From Terebella lapidaria (taxonomy: Eukaryota > Annelida > Polychaeta > Terebellida > Terebellidae), in NCBI GenBank assembly GCA_949152475.1, contig OX424567.1, positions 16,393,402 to 16,457,401 on the forward strand: a stretch of DNA of 64,000 bases, written 5' to 3'. The position numbers and the translations under genes were made by a program. Below, piece by piece: positions 35,180 to 47,700 of this stretch. Each line of letters begins with the position of its first letter. Within the stretch, counting starts at the first letter, position 1. Under the pieces are notes generated by a model. The model saw only the letters and a list, made by a program, of their open reading frames with translations, made no database searches and was not told the DNA's origin.

Positions 35180-36460
35180 TTTTGTCCCATGGCCTTGAAA
35201 ATAGGGTCACTGGTCAAAATCAAAGTCACGAGAGTAATTAGCACATATGATTTCCTATATGCTCACAATTGATTACTAAGCTATTAATTCAATAATAAGA
35301 GAGATATTAGTCATTATATCCCGTGACCTTGAAAATGAGATCAAAAGTCAAATTGAAGGTCTACAGAATATTCGCCATAAATCGGCATATGTCCACAATT
35401 GAATCCCAAGCTGTAAAGCTGATAATAAACAAGATATTAGCCATTTTGTCCTGTGACACCTTGAAAAGGAAGTCAAAGATCAAATGCGAGGTCACGACAA
35501 TATTCAGCATATATCATTTCCTATATGTCCACAATTGATGCCTAAGCTGTAAAGTCGATTATAAGCAAGATATTGTTCATTTTATGCTCTGACTAGGAAA
35601 ATAAGGTCAAAGGTCAAACTCAAGGTCTTGATAATATTCAGCATTTATCATTTCCTATATGTCCACAATTGATTTTCAAGTTGTAAAGTTGATAATAAGC
35701 GAGATATTAGCCATTTTGTGCTCTGACCTTGAAAATGAGGTAAAATGCAAGGGCATAAGAATATTTGGCATATGTCATTTCCTATATGTCCACAATTGAT
35801 TCCTAAGCTGTAAATTCGATAATAAACAAAATGTTACCCACTTGTGCCTGACCTTGAAAATGAGGTCAAAAGTCAAATTCAAGGTCTCCAAAATATTCGG
35901 CATACATCATTTTCCTATACGTCCACAATTTAGTCTCATGCTGTAAAGTGGATAATAAGCGAGATATTAGCTATTTTGTGCTCTGACCTTGAAAATGAGG
36001 TCAAAGGACAAGTTGAAGCTGATGAAAGTATTCGACATATTTCATTTCTTATATGTTCACAATTGATTCCTAACCTGTGAAGTCGACAATAAGCAAGATA
36101 TTAGCCATTTCATCCTGTGATCTTGAAAATGAGGTCAAAGGTCAAATGCACGGTAATCAAAATATTCGGCATACTTCATTTCCTATACGTCCACAAGTTA
36201 GACCCAAGCTGTAAAGTCGATAATAAGCGAGATGTTGGCTACTTTGAGCTTTGACCTTGAAAATTAGGTCAAAGGTCAAATTCAAATCATCACAATATCC
36301 GGACTATATCATTTCCTATATGTGCACAATTGATGCCTAAGCTGTACATTCGATAATAAGCCAGATATTAGCCAATTTGTGCTCTGACCTTGAGAATGAG
36401 GTCGAATGTCAAATTCAAGGTCATGACAATAATCAGCATATATCATGTCCTATGTGCCAC
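35180..36460 (+). repeat. ~132-bp satellite, about ten units, each with nuclear-receptor-like half-sites
   Basis: Recurring landmarks are TGACCTTGAAAATGAGGTCA followed by AAGGTCAA, then ATATTCGGCATA, CATTTCCTATATGTCCACAA, CTAAGCTGTAAAG and GATAATAAGCGAGATATTAG. The TGACCTTG-like landmark appears near 35190, 35331, 35457, 35590, 35725, 35850, 35985, 36120, 36253 and 36387. Units differ by substitutions and small indels, so the array is not newly homogenised. Confidence 0.9.
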
Positions 36461-36775
36461 CTATTTTTAATACCGAATCCAAGGTATCATAAACGTTGTT
36501 CAATGAGTAAAGAGTGGCGGCTATGAGCTTCCATAGTAAGGGCATCACGAAAATGAGTGGCATACGGAACAGAACCGTCTATAATCACATGTATCTAATC
36601 GAAAATAGAGACGGGGGGCGATCAACAAAAGATGAAGCGTTGGAATCCTTCAGCTCTGTTAAACACCGAGTGTCGGTTTGGCGACTGATTCACGGGAACA
36701 ACATGAATGTGGTGTCATGAAATGATAGTCAAATGCAGAACTGGAGGGTTATTTACAACCAATAAGATGACGAAT
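36460..36775. other. Spacer, no feature recognised
   Basis: A 68-codon open frame is present but has no recognisable domain. Its end overlaps the edge of a repeat. Confidence 0.45.
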
Positions 36776-37720
36776 TCGATACTTTTACAGTAATCATTAC
36801 AAGTCTACTCACGCACCTGTCTATATCTGGCAGGTGCCCGCGGAGAACAGCTCAGTTCGTGACATTGGACGACAGAGCCACATCCGCAGCTCTGGTGTAT
36901 CTCTTCGATTTTGGGATATCAACTTGAACACAATCAACGTGATACGTGGTGTTTATTTATACATATTGATTAAAATAATTATGTTTTAATCATAACAGCA
37001 TATGTTCATGTTTTAAAAAAAACTTTCTATTTTCTTGCGTCATGGAGTGGTCCTAAATGCATTTTAGTTAATTCCACAGACTCTCGTGTGTATTGCTAAG
37101 AGGGAAATATTAGTGTGAATAAAATGCCAATAAAAACAGGAATAAATCGACGACTCGCTATCATAAACGCCACGTTCAAACTCAATTACAACAAGGAGGG
37201 TTTGGTGTCCACACTATTTTGAAAAAGTGGAACAAAAATCTCGAGAAATGAAAAACCGACATTCTTCATGACCGACTTCTTGAATTCACCGCATTATGTT
37301 CTTATTATTATGGGGATTCATAAATTTCCAGAATGTTTCCCGATTCTGTTTGACACGACTCAAATATTGAATTATGAATACTACTGCGGTGATCGCCTAA
37401 CATAATTAATACATATTGTTGTTTCCATGCTCATATTTATGCACAAGTTTTCCAAGCAAGGCACTGAGTTCGTAGTCACGTGATGGCTATTAAGTAACAC
37501 ACAATTATCGCGTGCTATTTGTCGCATTCGATCACAAATAAAGCGCACATGAGAAGCCATCAACACGTGAAGACCTGCAGTTGGTCCATCAACTGTGCAA
37601 GTGTCGATATGGCCAGTATTTAACGAACAAAAGTTGTAAATAGTGTCACGCCATGATGTTCATATTCGATGCATTTTACGTCCAGTCAGATGACGAATTT
37701 GTTTGGCTGCGTTATACAGT
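36775..37720 (-). repeat. Composite repeat (blocks B and C), inverted copy, split by a LINE
   Basis: Block B is at 36775-36990 with hairpin GCACCTG...CAGGTGC (about 36814-36838). Block C is at 37540-37720 (CGTGAAGACCTGCAG, AGTGTCACGCCATGATGTTCATAT, CAGATGACGAATTTG). The partner blocks D and F lie beyond the LINE at 39558 and 39870. Confidence 0.6.
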
Positions 37721-37887
37721 ACAAAAACAACAACAGCAGCAGTAACTATAATTAACAGACAAACCCGATATTCATAACGTGATATACTTATGAATCAGCT
37801 GTCTAATCGAACCACAGCTTGTGTTTTGCTCTCATCATCATATGTTAATGATTTGTTAATGGCTCTCCCAGTAACACTACTTATATT

Positions 37888-39252
37888 TTGCTTTTATATT
37901 TCCAGGTAATATTTGCAGCAAACACATTGAAGGGGGATAAAAATCTCCCTGAAAATTACCGTCCAATCAGTTTACTCTCTTGTCTAAACAAACTGTTAGA
38001 AAAACTTATCGAAAAACGTATAAGAAAATTTTGTGAACAAAATCACTTGTTTTTTAGTTACCAGTTTGGATTTAGGACAGGATTTTCTACAACACAAGCA
38101 TTATTAGAAATTAGTAACAACATTATTAACCATTTAGATAAAGGACAAAATGTATTGGGCTTATACTTAGATCTAAAAAAGGCCTTCGATACGGTAAACC
38201 ATAAGATACTTAAATATAAATTACTGAATTATGGGATAAGGGGTAAATGTTATGATTTGATTTCTAGTTATTTATTAGGTAGAAGTCAGGTTATGTATGT
38301 AAATGGGGTAAGTTCTGATAGTTTACCGGTTACCACGGGAGTTCCACAAGGTTCGGTGTTAGGTCCGTTGTTATTTTTAATTTACGTTAACGATATTCAA
38401 AGTGCGGTCCCCAATGTTTCCATAAGATTGTTTGCAGATGACACCAACCTATTCCTACATGATAATAATTGTAAAAACTTAGTTTCTAAAAGCAAATCCA
38501 CATTAACAACACTAAAAACATGGTTTGACACAAACAAACTGACCTTACATTTAGGTAAAACTAATTTCATGATTTTTCATGCCAAAAACGATGACCACCA
38601 GTGTCATTCGAGCTTCGAGATGGGGAAACATGTAATTACTAGAACTGATCATACTAAATATTTGGGACTCTTGATTGATGATAAATTGTCATGGAGACTT
38701 CATGTCAACGACTTATGTAATAGGTTGGTAAAGTTTGCTGGAATATTTCATCGCATTAAACATCATATACCAGACAATGTTAAGCAACAGTTATATTTTG
38801 CCTTTGTATACTCAAGAATATCGTATGGTATCGAGGTTTTCGGCATGGCTAATAAACGTACAATATTACCCTTACAGACTATGCAAAACAGAATCTTAAA
38901 GGCCCTTTACAACAAGCCTAGGCGCTACCCTACTTCAACATTGTATCAGGAACTCCGGGTGTTAAATATACTCAGCATTTTCAACATAAAAATGTATATT
39001 TTGATTTATAAGTATGTGAATAATTACCTACCACCCATATTTAACTCTATCTTCAGACCTTTAGAGATCAATTACTGTTCCACTCGAAATAATCTATTCT
39101 CGGCCAGCAGACCAAATACGCGATATGGATTTTTGTTGTTGAACAATAGAGCATGCAAAATGTGGCAAAACCTAAATTCTGATATCAAAAATGCTAGATC
39201 GTTACCCAGTTTTAAAGGTGCTATAAAAAATTACATATTGTCTAATCAATAA
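37888..39252 (+). CDS. Reverse transcriptase part of the second LINE, uninterrupted
   Basis: About 440 residues of RT and C-terminal region, open to TAA at 39250-39252. Visible motifs: ENYRPISLLSCLNKLLEKLI, motif A LDLKKAFDTVNH, GVPQGSVLGPLLF and the active site FADD at 38431-38442 (residue ~182). The C-terminal connection reads LQTMQNRILKALYNKP. The fingers before NYRPIS and the endonuclease are lost. The first ~10 codons (before GDKN) are probably flanking DNA and not element sequence. The frame is unbroken, which points to a young insertion. The clade could be Crack, Daphne or another CR1/Jockey relative; a phylogeny would settle it. Confidence 0.8.
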   Translation: MLLYFQVIFAANTLKGDKNLPENYRPISLLSCLNKLLEKLIEKRIRKFCEQNHLFFSYQFGFRTGFSTTQALLEISNNIINHLDKGQNVLGLYLDLKKAFDTVNHKILKYKLLNYGIRGKCYDLISSYLLGRSQVMYVNGVSSDSLPVTTGVPQGSVLGPLLFLIYVNDIQSAVPNVSIRLFADDTNLFLHDNNCKNLVSKSKSTLTTLKTWFDTNKLTLHLGKTNFMIFHAKNDDHQCHSSFEMGKHVITRTDHTKYLGLLIDDKLSWRLHVNDLCNRLVKFAGIFHRIKHHIPDNVKQQLYFAFVYSRISYGIEVFGMANKRTILPLQTMQNRILKALYNKPRRYPTSTLYQELRVLNILSIFNIKMYILIYKYVNNYLPPIFNSIFRPLEINYCSTRNNLFSASRPNTRYGFLLLNNRACKMWQNLNSDIKNARSLPSFKGAIKNYILSNQ

Positions 39253-39560
39253 CCAAATTCATCACTATTGTCCATAGCATTGTTACCATAATACTGTGTC
39301 ATGATATATTTTTCTGGGTGTCATACTTCATGGCGTTGTGATACATTTTTCATAATGCACTGTTCTCGTTTCCATTTTGTTGTTCATTCTATATAGATGC
39401 GTTCATGTTAGTAACATTGGTCACCAGCTAGATAAGACATTGTTTTTTTCTGGTGTCCATCACATGTCATGTAATCATGTTGTCTGTTTCCGTCTGTAAA
39501 TGTTGATATGTGAAAAATAAACTATCTATCTTTCCTATCTATCTATCTATCTATCTCATT
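37905..39560 (+). mobile_element. 5'-truncated CR1/Jockey-superfamily LINE with a TATC-repeat tail
   Basis: Starts inside the RT, at about the GDKNLPENYRPIS motif, and runs through the ORF stop and a ~270-bp 3' UTR to AATAAACTATC followed by a (CTAT)n tail at 39525-39557. Right after the tail, repeat block D resumes, so this copy landed inside an older composite repeat. It is unlike the first LINE in protein sequence and tail, so a different family. Exact 5' edge and target duplication are unclear. Confidence 0.85.
39520..39558 (+). repeat. (CTAT)n microsatellite tail of the second LINE
   Basis: AATAAA is followed by CTATCTATCTTTC and then uninterrupted CTAT units. It marks the LINE 3' end. 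Confidence 0.85.
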
Positions 39561-39945
39561 AGTCATTGTTAACTCGGACAGTAATTGGCAGTTTCTCCGA
39601 AGGAGCAGATGAGATTGACAAGTCCACAAACTGGTTATCATTTCTCTCACTTAGGTTCTTTTTGATACGTTCATCTCCTTGCGTCAGATGAAACATTAAA
39701 CAAATGCACAAAATGACATAAATATCCGTTACGGAAAAAGAGTTCTATGAAAAGGGATGACATTTGAATTATCATTTGAAGGGGACATACTCAAAACCAG
39801 AGTAGCCAAAGTATTATCTCGCAATAATAGAACCACATTACAATGAGCATATATATTACAATGATCTATAAATATACCTTTTCAGTGCCATCGGAGGTCA
39901 CCGGGTTTAATATAGGACACGATCACTAGTCCTTGTATTGATTAC
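39558..39945 (-). repeat. Composite repeat, blocks D and F, inverted (continuation of the split copy)
   Basis: Block D reads CATTAGTCATTGTTAACTCG, then GACAGTAATTGG and GATGAGATTGACAAGTCC. Block F reads GTGCCATCGGAGGTCACC and ACGATCACTAGTCC. Together with 36775-37720 they give, on the minus strand, the order F-D-[LINE]-C-B. Confidence 0.6.
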
Positions 39946-40639
39946 GTGCTTAGTTTTCAGTGTACTTCACATAAATAGTGTATAAGGCATGACTCTGATC
40001 AGATATGGGTGGAACTCGTGTATGCTCGATGATACCAACATCTAGGTACATGTATATCGAAATTCAGACTGGGATAGAAGATTATGACATGATTATCATT
40101 CGCGTTGTACATTTCAACAAAAAGTTTATGATGTATAATTTGACAACAAAACAAAAAAACATCATTCAATTTCTGACAACCCACAAAGTGGTCCCCTGAA
40201 AGCTATTTCAAGCCATGCTTTACACACCCTTTAAAAGAAAGGAAAGATCCAATAAGTACAAACGAACAAATATTACAAGTGACCAAAGATTACGGATGTT
40301 CCATCACGGCATGTCACTAACCAATACCGTCACCGGTTCTAGAAATAATAATTGCTACCCTGAGTATAATCCACCATAACTTTCCACGCCGCGATCCATC
40401 ATGTTCGGTTAAAAGGGCGCTTGTTAGTCATGACACTCTAGACACGTCCATTTGACTTAATCAGGCTGTCCACGAAGAATGTTGGAAAATTACCCTCGCA
40501 TCTAAACTCGTGTTGTTGTTAATATGTGCAGTTGATTCAGAGGAAAGTTGTTTATTTTACTAAGTTGGTTCAACCGAAAAACATTTAAATAGTATTGACA
40601 CATTTTTCAGAATCTGGTGGTGCCAAAGTTGTCCAGTAT

Positions 40640-40860
40640 TTGGAACATTGAAGGCAAGCATGGATCAATAGAAGTAATCATTACAAATCCAGACATGCAC
40701 CTGTCTAAATCCGGCAGGTGCCCGATGAAAAACACTCATAGTTTGTGACATTGGAAACCTAGTTACATCTGGAGAGGCAATCGAATTATCCGCAGTATTG
40801 ATGTACCTATTGCGAGATAATAAATTAAACATGATCAAAGTGTTATTAGTTATTGGTTGG
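40640..40860 (-). repeat. Composite repeat, block B with hairpin, inverted copy
   Basis: AGTAATCATTACAAATCCAG, then GCACCTG...CAGGTGC (about 40695-40719), TTTGTGACATTGGA, ACATCTGGAG and GATAATAAATTAAAC, as in the other copies. Confidence 0.7.
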
Positions 40861-43195
40861 GCGTATAATAAAATGAGATGACAAGTGCAGTACTCTGCCT
40901 GTTGAGCTTATGTTATGTTTTTGTTGTCGTTGTGTGCTTTCAGACGTACTGGAAGTCAATTTCGCTTTTTGGTCAATGTTCTTGTTTGCTCTGCTGGTAT
41001 AATTGCATTGACTCCTGCTGACAATGCAGTCATTCGATTTACGAAATGAAAATGTAATTTATTATGTCGCAACTATCAAGAATCTACCTGTGATGAATTT
41101 AACAAATCTAAATTAATGTTAATGTTGAGTTCAAAATCTGTAAAGCAAGGACAGGGACAGGATAGAGGTGGACAAATTGAACATTTTGAAAGACACTGGG
41201 TAGATGGTGCCATGCATTATACGTTTATCTCAACAACCAAACAGCCACACGTAAATGTTCATGAAGTTCCTTGTAATTTCACGATTTCATCAGACACTGG
41301 ACTTGAATATTCGATAATGGCCTTGTTTTTCACAATCGGACTAAGGTATACTTGGTGCTGTTTCGATGTCCTTTTCACACAGGTGTTCCGATAATGACAC
41401 CTATTTATGATGGCGAATTTACGTTGCGGTTATCATTCCTCATGTATCAATCTATCACCACCAACACTGCACGATTTGGATGTTATCACTAACGAAAAGT
41501 CTAGGTTTGAACCTTTTTGCGATAGAAACAAATCAAGACCAAGTAATCTTATCCTAAGATTCACGAGTGTCAAAATGGACAAACAGTGTGTATTATATAG
41601 GTGTGAGATTGAATTCTACTTTAACCTTGATGGGATTAGAACAATTTAGCAACCCAGAACGAGCCCCGTGCAATAGATGTATGACGAGAGTATGGGTACC
41701 CAATCACAAACCGAATGGTCATTGGTTTGACGGAATCCTCGAATGTTACTACTATCAAGGTGTTGCCTGCCAGTGATGATAGGTCTATATGAAAAATTCC
41801 AGTAAATATAATTTCCAAGAATAAGAATGGTGGTGTGGTGACAAATTTACCAGCCGGTCATTAGCGTGAAGTCGTCAGTATTAACACTGGCGGACTTGGT
41901 GCCTATACATGAGAATGATTCACACAAGGGACAACGTGGTACAACACAGATAGAGGCACAACGTAGACACAATTTGAAGTCCTGTAGTGGGAGCTATCTG
42001 TCAACAATAAGTGTCGTTATGACCGCTGTTTCACAAGGACAACATGGATATAATGCCTGGCTATGCTGTCCAATCTGTTGTATTCAAGAGTTATTCACAA
42101 CCGATCAGATAACGATCTGTCTCCTTGTGAATGTTTCAGTACAAATACTGTGATAAATTAGCATCTACATCTACTAATTTTGACTCTCCACTTGAAAGTG
42201 TACTTCAATGTAAGAAAAACACCCTCATTATTCAATATAAAAACTTTTAGGTAATTGTTATCTGGTCGGCAATTAGGAATAAAAATTGATGTACTATTAG
42301 CTATATTTTGAAAAAAAGATAAAAGCTCATGATAAAAAACCTAAATCGTAAGTGATATTATTTCAATGCTTCAACTTTGCCATTTTTATGTGTGTACGAT
42401 TACATGTAGCTCGGAAACTGACTAGACAATTATAAACCCTAGCTGATTTATGAGGATGATCCTTGAATTTTCATTTGAATATGCAACCTTGAACACCAGA
42501 TTATGCAAACTATTGTAATATCTAATATTAGACTCATTATTTGCACGGGATTCAAATTTTGAAGATTTCAATATATTCTACAGTCACTTGGCTCAAGACG
42601 AGATTCAATCACTGGTCCTTGTATGAATTATGCATTCATACATGACACTTTGTATATTTGGGGTATCGGCGATATGTGTAATTAGTTTTGGGCGACACTG
42701 GTGTTAACTGAATATTAAAATATTCTGATGTGTGAAATGTAGTTGAAAATATCCGTTTCCAAGAAAATCAAACTGTGAACAAGATGTAATTATGTTGTTT
42801 GAGGATGAAGGATGTTTGCATATTACGTGATCATTCATGTTCCGAATCATTTTCGGTCTATTCTGAATCACTATGATCATGCCATCTGTGTTTGAAATTA
42901 ATAATATACTTCAAATATAGACTAGCTCCAAATAGATGTCATCATCCATCATATGTGGACACACGACATTTTCTTAAATGAATTTCCTCAGAAGCTCTAA
43001 TTGATTCAATCATGTTCAGTTAGTTGCGTTGACTCAAATACGCCCTCGTTCGACGTGGATTTAATGGTTTGAAGTACGTGCATCATAACTCTGATGCACA
43101 TCAGGTTGGAACAGATTTTTATTTTCTGATATTCTGATATTATTTCCCCTATTCCGTTCTCTCATGGTGCCAAAGTCATTGAATTTCTAGCACTG
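40860..43195. other. Gene-free interval with weak repeat similarity
   Basis: A block F-like fragment (inverted) lies near 42590-42640 (ACGAGATTCAATCACTGGTCC). Open frames at 41116-42153 have no recognisable domain and no supporting splice context. Confidence 0.4.
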
Positions 43196-44020
43196 TCGAT
43201 GCAAGTCTGGTTCAATAGTGAGGAATCATTACAAATCCACACGTGCACCTGTCTAAATTTGGCAGGTGCCTGCTGAGAAGAGCTCCTGGTTTGTGATATT
43301 GGACGGTAGAGTTACATCTGGAGTGACAAACACAGAGTATTCATGTATATCTTGGATACTGAAATATTGAACCAAACGTTTCTCATTGTGTAGGTAGACA
43401 TATTAGATAGTGATAAATGAAAAGTAGATCTATCGAACCACTCAAACTAAGGCAAAACTAATTATTCATCTTGATTTGCATCGACATGACTGTATTAGCT
43501 CAGTCTTTGATATTGGGAAAAGCAGTGGAAGTTTTGGATGTTTCACTATGTAGAAGAATAAAGCAGTTCAAAATACGTTGGTCTTGCGAGGGGAAGGTGT
43601 AGGATATACTGTCGAGAATGACAATGTTCCCAGACGAGAAAAAAAACACGTCCTACATTCATCATGATTATCACGGACACATCGGCAGTGGTGGCACCCA
43701 TGACACTTAATCATATACGAAACCTAAAAAATCGTCCCTGAACACAAGGATTTTGATGACATGCAGAGGGACAATTGAGAAGCCTTCAACATAAGGTGAA
43801 GACCTGCAGCGGCAGCTGTCTGTCACGCAGTATTGATATGAGTACAACGTGAATAGAGTGTCACGCTATGATATCCAATTTGTCGTATATGATGGTTATC
43901 TACGACCAATCGGGTGACAAATTCGATTAACGGCCCAGATGCGATTTTTACCGTGCAAATACTGCAGTAAATTAACACCCAGATACACCAACTGGTTGAG
44001 ACCATCAACACGAGTGAAAT
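43195..44020 (-). repeat. Composite repeat, blocks B and C, inverted copy
   Basis: Block B is at 43195-43400 with hairpin GCACCTG...CAGGTGC (about 43242-43268). Block C is at 43735-44020 (CATAAGGTGAAGACCTGCAG, GTGTCACGCTATGATATCC, CGACCAATCGGGTGACAAAT, ACTGCAGTAAATTAACACCC). Confidence 0.65.
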
Positions 44021-44629
44021 ATATAGCATGATAGCCTAATAAATATGGTGTTAAGTAGACTTGTCATGTGTAGGCGATCACAACTCGTGGGCGAATGAAC
44101 AACCGATTGTGATGATTGTATTTATTACTATTATTATTATTATTAATATTAATTATATTATTATTATATGATGCCTCTACACATCACATCCCAGCATCCG
44201 TATGTACAATAAAAAAAATTAAGAATTTAAGCTGTCCCAACCTCAGTGCCTGTAATGGCCTCACTTTGTTGTTTATTTTATCAAGGTATGTCAATAAGTA
44301 TCAACATATTACCACCAATACATGTACAACTAGATTTTGATGATCTGGCACTGTAGAGGCCCGACATTGTACAACACGCGTTTCTCACAACCAGTGAGTG
44401 ATGTTGTCAATGTGTATTTTACATTATGTAATATCATTATTTGATGCAAATTCACAGAATGTCCAAATCATATTTATTCGAATATTCAAGACAACACATA
44501 CAAGATTTGCGCACATGTATCTTCTGCCCATTTCCAAATGAATGAAAGGACATTATCCTTGTTTTTGACCGATACACGCCTGACATTTTATGAGTCCATT
44601 GATGTATTGTTCTTCAGATGTTATTTGCA

Positions 44630-44720
44630 TTAAGTACATTAGTCATCGTTGAGTCGGACAGTAATTAGCAATTTCTTAAGAGGGGTGGCAGACATGAGAT
44701 TGAAAAGTCACAACGTTCTT
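44630..44720 (-). repeat. Composite repeat, block D, inverted copy
   Basis: ACATTAGTCATCGTTGAGTCG, then GACAGTAATTAGCAATTTC and CATGAGATTGAAAAGTC match 39558-39660 and, inverted, 8800-8890. Confidence 0.6.
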
Positions 44721-47700
44721 ATTCATTCAGTTTTTCCCCCAGGTAATGATATTGTTTTTCTCCAGGTTAGTTGTTAAGGAAAGGATAATATACAAATATT
44801 CCCTATCATTATTACAAGACCCTGTTAATTACGCATGCAAACATGTGTAGGTACCCTATATTGACAAGATTGAAGCAGTAGTTTTCAGTAAGTGATGTAC
44901 ACAAGACAATTCTTCATGAATATATATACACTTATCAATTGGTTTTGTACCGCGCTATATCAAATCAAATTAAACTAAATTCTCAATTGATTAATTAAAT
45001 CTAAGCAAACACACTTCAAATAGATACAATTATGACATTGTTCACGTACATTGCATATGAATACAATGCATAATGTATATTCACAATGTGCACCATGAAA
45101 TTTTATCACAATGACAGTATTATCAAACCAATTCCATCTACCCGTATGAACATCATTCAATCGGTTTTCATGTACCATCGTAACTACAGCTAATAGAAGT
45201 ATTACAAAGCTTTACGCATGTTACAGTTAATGTTGAAATAACATGAAGTATTACGAACAACGGTTCGATTTACAGTCATCCTGCTCGCGACTACGATGTC
45301 CTCACCCCCGTTCCGGGAAGATGACGTCATGCAACAGCGAAGCAGGCCTGAAATTTGATCACGTTATATTACCACCAATACAACAAAGATTAGATCGTGT
45401 CAATACGACACCTAAAATTAATCATTTAAAAAATAGAGCAATTTGACCAAACACCCATATTCAAAGACAGACCGGTGCCACCAGGGGCAGGCAGTCATAG
45501 AGTGATATACACAATCGCCTCTAATCTGACTAGTTTAGTTTATACATTACCTGCCGATCAAACCATTACAACAAGCCCCAGATGCCTAGATGCCCCAGAC
45601 AAACCCTGTGCAATTTATAGTTGTAATGAATCACAGTTGTTTCATATTATTTGTCCTAGTCATGTCCCCTAATCACTACCAAATGTCTCCACAGTTCTTA
45701 CCCATTGCATCCTCATTATTACCAGTGTATCATAATTATTACCCGGTGTATCAGTATTATTACCCAGTGTATTCTCGTTATTACCCAGTGTCTGCCGCAC
45801 GTTTCCTCCTGTGCCAAGTTGGCAACTTATGATTTGGGCATTTGCATGATGGGATAGGATAAACGCTGCAACGAGAAGAATTTAAGGAAGGATATCATAA
45901 GTGTGGTATATATATATCACCGACAAGCAAATGTTATTGAATATCAATTGGCTATTACCAGAAATATGTATTTCTGGTATTACATATACCAATACATATA
46001 CGATATGTACGTGACTATGCTGATGCTATCATGTAATTTGCACAACAACAAATATATATATTTATCAGCATGTCTATGGTGCTTTAGCAATACAATTAAC
46101 ACGATTCTATTGACATAGTTCCATGATTGAAGTCTTGAATCTTTGGATACATCACGTCACGTCGCTCTAGAAAAACGTGATGAAAACGTGACTTGTAAAA
46201 ATGTAATTGTAGTGATATGGCCGACACTTTATGCTGTCATGTTTATAATAATCGTACTCACGGACATATCACCCTGAGGCAGTACTGTCTGGAAGGTGCA
46301 CCATGCTTCTCAAAACCCAGACTGGATGACGAATCACGTGACTTCTCATCCGCCAGGGCACACACAACGAGCAAGGTCAAGGTCACGATGAAAAGTGACC
46401 GATCCATGACCTGCTGAATGACACAAGGCGATTTCTTTCATGTAATTAGTTTTCGTGTGTGGGTCACCGTCGAACTATCATTTTGCATATTCTTCCTGTT
46501 TTTACTCACACTGGTGTATACCATTTTAGACTATTATTTTGGCTATTTCTGTTGTTATTCACTCACCTTGGTGTACACTGTTTCACAAAACAATTGTGAT
46601 AACCAACGCAAGCGATCTTCCAACTTCAGTAAACTAAATTTCACGTCCGCGCCGCTCTGTGATTAAACTCTCATATAACATGTATCACAAACGCACTATG
46701 TGTTTGTAAGTTTATAGAGCTGTAAATTCACCTTGTGGTTACAAAGGGACCGTCTCAAAAGTGAACATGCGGAAACAGGGAATATAGCTAATAAAACGAG
46801 GTGAGGCTTACACACACACAAGTACATAAAACCCATTTTTGTTTTAATAAATTATCATTATAATAAATAATTATTATGAATTATTTGTTTTAATAATTAT
46901 CTTTGCTGACATACATGGCCAAAAGATATGAGTGGATACTGATGTATCCAAAAACATGCTTGAAATTTTGTTTGATCAAAATGGGCCCTAAACATCCATT
47001 CACACCGAACTCACAACGACTTCCTTCCATACAATACATCATGGTGTATTGCACCATTGCTATGTATTGCATGAATATATATCATCTTCATCTCATACCA
47101 GTATAGGTTTGATATATATTTACTATAATGAATACTCTTAAGAACCAATTATATTTTACTTCATTCAAGTTTCAAGTGGATACGGATATCCAATACATGT
47201 TTGGCAAAGCATCAATAATTTTCTCCATTATGATATTCTGTTTGATCATAATGGATACAACATTTGTTTTTTGTGCCGAGTAATATAAGGGGATATTATT
47301 ATATTTTAAAACGGTATTTATTGACAATAAGATATATGTTAGTTTTACTATAATGATTATTCTAGCCTCCAAAGTATATTTGGCTTAATTTAGATAAAGA
47401 AAAAAATATAAAAAGATAAAAGAGAAGCCACACCTATAAGTTCTACCTATACATGCACCTACGAGATATAAATGTTCACCAAATGCAACGGTACTCCAAA
47501 TAATGGCAACGAAAAACGGTCATTAAAATTTATTATGTTTACCTATCAAGAACGGTTCGTGAACAACATGCAGTAGCGAAACAATGGGCACACTTTTAAC
47601 AGGACTTTGACATTGGGTTCAAGTGATCTTACCTAGGCAGAGGGCCAATGGCACGCCTTGATCATCAAAAAGTAATTTAACATGATTTCCTTTCATAACA

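Noticed and set aside
45715..45832. Tyr-Pro-Val repeat protein
   Set aside because: The repetitive frame comes from a short ~21-bp minisatellite; it is not preceded by a start context or supported by splice sites.
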